From Planctomycetota bacterium (GTDB lineage: Bacteria > Planctomycetota > Planctomycetia > Pirellulales > Lacipirellulaceae), in contig JAJRUA010000022.1 of the NCBI GenBank assembly GCA_024278035.1, positions 1-34,077 on the forward strand: DNA of 34,077 nt, written 5' to 3'. The notes under the pieces are model-generated. The model worked only from the letters and a program-made list of their open reading frames with translations, was not told the origin of the DNA and did not search any database. Position numbers and translations under genes: made by a program. This document shows positions 32,633 to 34,077 of this stretch, piece by piece (within the stretch, counting starts at the first letter, position 1; each line of letters starts with the position of its first letter).

Positions 32633-32717
32633 TGTCATTCTGAGGGAGCCCTGGCGACCGAAGAATCTACGTGGTTAGCAGAGATCCTTCGGTCGCTGAG
32701 GCTCTCTCAGGATGACT
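32633..32717 (+). repeat. Dispersed inverted-repeat element, copy 3
   Basis: Arms 32633-32668 and 32682-32717 (36 bases each) with a 13-base loop. Compared with copy 1, the arm bases GCGACTGAAG/CTTCAGTCGC read GCGACCGAAG/CTTCGGTCGC here: both sides of the stem changed together. The shared 31-base flank of copies 1 and 2 is absent. Confidence 0.88.
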
Positions 32718-32755
32718 AGAAATGAACAAAATCAGTAAGTTGTTTTCAACTGATA

Positions 32756-33601
32756 CTAATTGCTAACGACTCGCTCTCTCGACCGAGCCAACGTCCAGCC
32801 ATGGCGGATTGCTGGAATGGTTGTGTACGCACAGCACAGAATTGGGATCGCGTACCAGCGCACGGTCAGTAGAACCATGATCGTAAATACGATGACCACC
32901 ACGTGTGAGAAGCTTTTTCGGCCTCGTAGCAATTGAGTAAACGCGTGAGGGTAGGGCACTCGCGAGACCATCAGCAGGGCGACCGCGATGGCAAACAATG
33001 GCAACGTGCGTTGGAGCCACCAATCGTAGCCAGCGAAACTTTCGAAGTTGATTTCCTTGCGCAAAGTGTAGGAGAGCATGGCGGTGCTGGCGATCACCGC
33101 AGCAGCAGCAGGGGAGGGGAGACCTGAAAAGACCCCAAGGTCTGATTCGTCGGTTTCGACATTATATCGAGCCAGCCGCAACACGGCGCAACAGGCATAC
33201 AAGGCCGCGATCGCCCAAACGGCTTCGCTGTGTAAGCTAGTAAATTGCGGGCACATTTTCACCAGCAAAATGGCTGGTGCGACGCCAAACGAGACCGCAT
33301 CGCACAAGCTGTCGAGCTGGCCGCCAAAATCGCTGGTCGTGCGCGTGATTCGTGCCACATGTCCGTCGAAGGTGTCGAAGAGCATCGCTAAGAAAATGAG
33401 TGCGCCGCAGAGCATCAAGTTATGTGTGGGATCGACACTGGCGATGATTTCTCGCGCCGAACCAAGTAGCGGTGAAGGTTCCATCGCGTCGAGGCCCGGC
33501 TTGGCAATTCGTGAAGCGACGACGATCGCAAAAAATCCGCAGACAAGATTGCCGAGCGTAAACAGCGTCGGCAAAACAGCAATGGCGCGAATTGGTTTCA
33601 T
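32756..33601 (-). CDS. pssA: CDP-diacylglycerol--serine O-phosphatidyltransferase
   Basis: PssA makes phosphatidylserine from CDP-diacylglycerol and serine in the inner membrane. The protein is 281 residues with several membrane helices. The CDP-alcohol transferase motif is complete: D79, G80, A83, R84, G93, D97 and D101 (DG-x2-AR-x8-G-x3-D-x3-D). The membrane-embedded type II form with GNLVCGF near the N terminus fits. Its ATG at 33601 overlaps the stop of psd by 4 bases (ATGA). psd encodes the next enzyme, so the two steps to phosphatidylethanolamine are translationally coupled. Confidence 0.95.
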   Translation of the reverse strand: MKPIRAIAVLPTLFTLGNLVCGFFAIVVASRIAKPGLDAMEPSPLLGSAREIIASVDPTHNLMLCGALIFLAMLFDTFDGHVARITRTTSDFGGQLDSLCDAVSFGVAPAILLVKMCPQFTSLHSEAVWAIAALYACCAVLRLARYNVETDESDLGVFSGLPSPAAAAVIASTAMLSYTLRKEINFESFAGYDWWLQRTLPLFAIAVALLMVSRVPYPHAFTQLLRGRKSFSHVVVIVFTIMVLLTVRWYAIPILCCAYTTIPAIRHGWTLARSRERVVSN

Positions 33602-34077
33602 AGGGGGAAGACGTTAGGTGTTGGTCGTTGGTCGTTAGTCGTTCGGTAGCGAGCCATTATTGTGCTGCCTGCCTTTATCTTTTGGGCAACTTCGATGTCG
33701 ACTTCGACGCTGTCGCGGGGCAGGATCAGCTCGGTCCGTGAGCCTAGCTTGATCATACCAAATTTCTCGCCGCGCTGGACTGTTTGCCCAGGTTTCAGTA
33801 CGCAAACAATCCGGCGAGCAATCAGCCCCGAGATGGCTCTGACAGCAAAACGTTGCCCAGAGGGCTCTTCCAGGCCTATCCAAAGATACTCGTTTCGTAG
33901 GGCACTCTCGGGATTCAACGCATTGAGAAACTCGCCCGGCTTGTAGAACATCTCGACGACTGTGGCCTCGCGAGGCGAACGGTTGATATGGACGTTGAAG
34001 ATCGAGAGGAAGATGCCGATTCGGATGGCTGGGCCGTCTAGGAAATCGTAATGGTCTAGCTCGGTGATTTCAGCAAT
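33598..34077 (-). CDS. psd: Phosphatidylserine decarboxylase (C-terminal part, cut by the window edge)
   Basis: The visible 159 residues are the C-terminal part. Psd decarboxylates phosphatidylserine to phosphatidylethanolamine with a self-made pyruvoyl group. The IGIFLSIFNVHINRSP stretch and the cleavage signature LGSRTELILP (Ser after Gly becomes the pyruvoyl group) identify it. The frame is open to the window end, so the N terminus lies outside. After the conserved part the last residues (about RTTNDQRPTPNVFPL) are encoded by a heptamer array, so the C terminus has been rewritten by a repeat. It overlaps pssA by 4 bases. Confidence 0.92.
   Translation of the reverse strand: MAEITELDHYDFLDGPAIRIGIFLSIFNVHINRSPREATVVEMFYKPGEFLNALNPESALRNEYLWIGLEEPSGQRFAVRAISGLIARRIVCVLKPGQTVQRGEKFGMIKLGSRTELILPRDSVEVDIEVAQKIKAGSTIMARYRTTNDQRPTPNVFPL
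33612..33646. repeat. Heptamer array at the 3' end of psd
   Basis: CGTTAGG, TGTTGGT, CGTTGGT, CGTTAGT, CGTTCGG follow in strict 7-base steps and encode the final residues of Psd. The unit is close to that of the array at 9656-9690. Confidence 0.82.

Overview
The window looks like ordinary chromosome from a planctomycete, most likely a Pirellulales-type bacterium. This is inferred from gene content, not from a marker gene or database search. The signs are a secreted metalloprotease with both a dockerin-like Ca-binding segment and a PEP-CTERM sorting signal, a CARDB-domain exported protein, large ExbB/ExbD-like proteins with long coiled coils, weak or absent Shine-Dalgarno sites before many genes, and repeat-rich spacers. 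There is no rRNA, tRNA, CRISPR array, insertion sequence or prophage that I can see.

Layout. 1-480 is a gene-free leader with a heptamer repeat and an inverted repeat in front of recA. 523-6020 holds recA, a PPP-family phosphatase, thiC, a heavy-metal-associated lipoprotein and an LplT-like MFS transporter. 6021-7517 is repeat-rich with one GNAT gene. 7518-9302 encodes two exported proteins (CARDB; metzincin/dockerin/PEP-CTERM). 9277-12301 is a minus-strand amino-acid block (thrC, a small protein, dapB, a CxxC protein). 12897-13884 is a DksA-like regulator plus lspA behind a near-consensus promoter, followed by 660 bases with several hairpins and a strong terminator, then an Rrf2 regulator. 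15069-19962 is a three-gene minus-strand cluster: an ExbB/TolQ/MotA-type proton-channel subunit and two ExbD-like partners. 20128-20328 is a possible small gene with its own strong terminator. 20357-22776 has a GNAT protein, a PIN toxin-like pair, queD and queC. 22974-27606 is a plus-strand metabolic run (Xaa-Pro peptidase, accB, accC, PPi-type phosphofructokinase). 27642-30614 has hisB, a small helix-turn-helix protein and a membrane gluzincin-like protein. 30907-34077 is a minus-strand run: psd, pssA, ribE, rsmA.

Most genes are housekeeping: DNA repair; thiamine, lysine, threonine, histidine, riboflavin, queuosine precursor, fatty-acid and phosphatidylethanolamine synthesis; and lipoprotein maturation. 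The best candidate for something new is the 15069-19962 cluster. Its two ExbD-like proteins share a gapless 23-residue membrane segment, but one has the expected proton-relay Asp (D18) and the other has Ala (A19). This suggests an asymmetric proton-driven motor with a long cytoplasmic hendecad coiled coil.

Two repeat systems run through the spacers. One is a family of degenerate heptanucleotide tandem arrays (over a dozen, some reaching into the 3' ends of genes). The other is a roughly 85-base inverted-repeat element present in three copies, with a compensatory base-pair change between copies and a longer flank shared by two of them.
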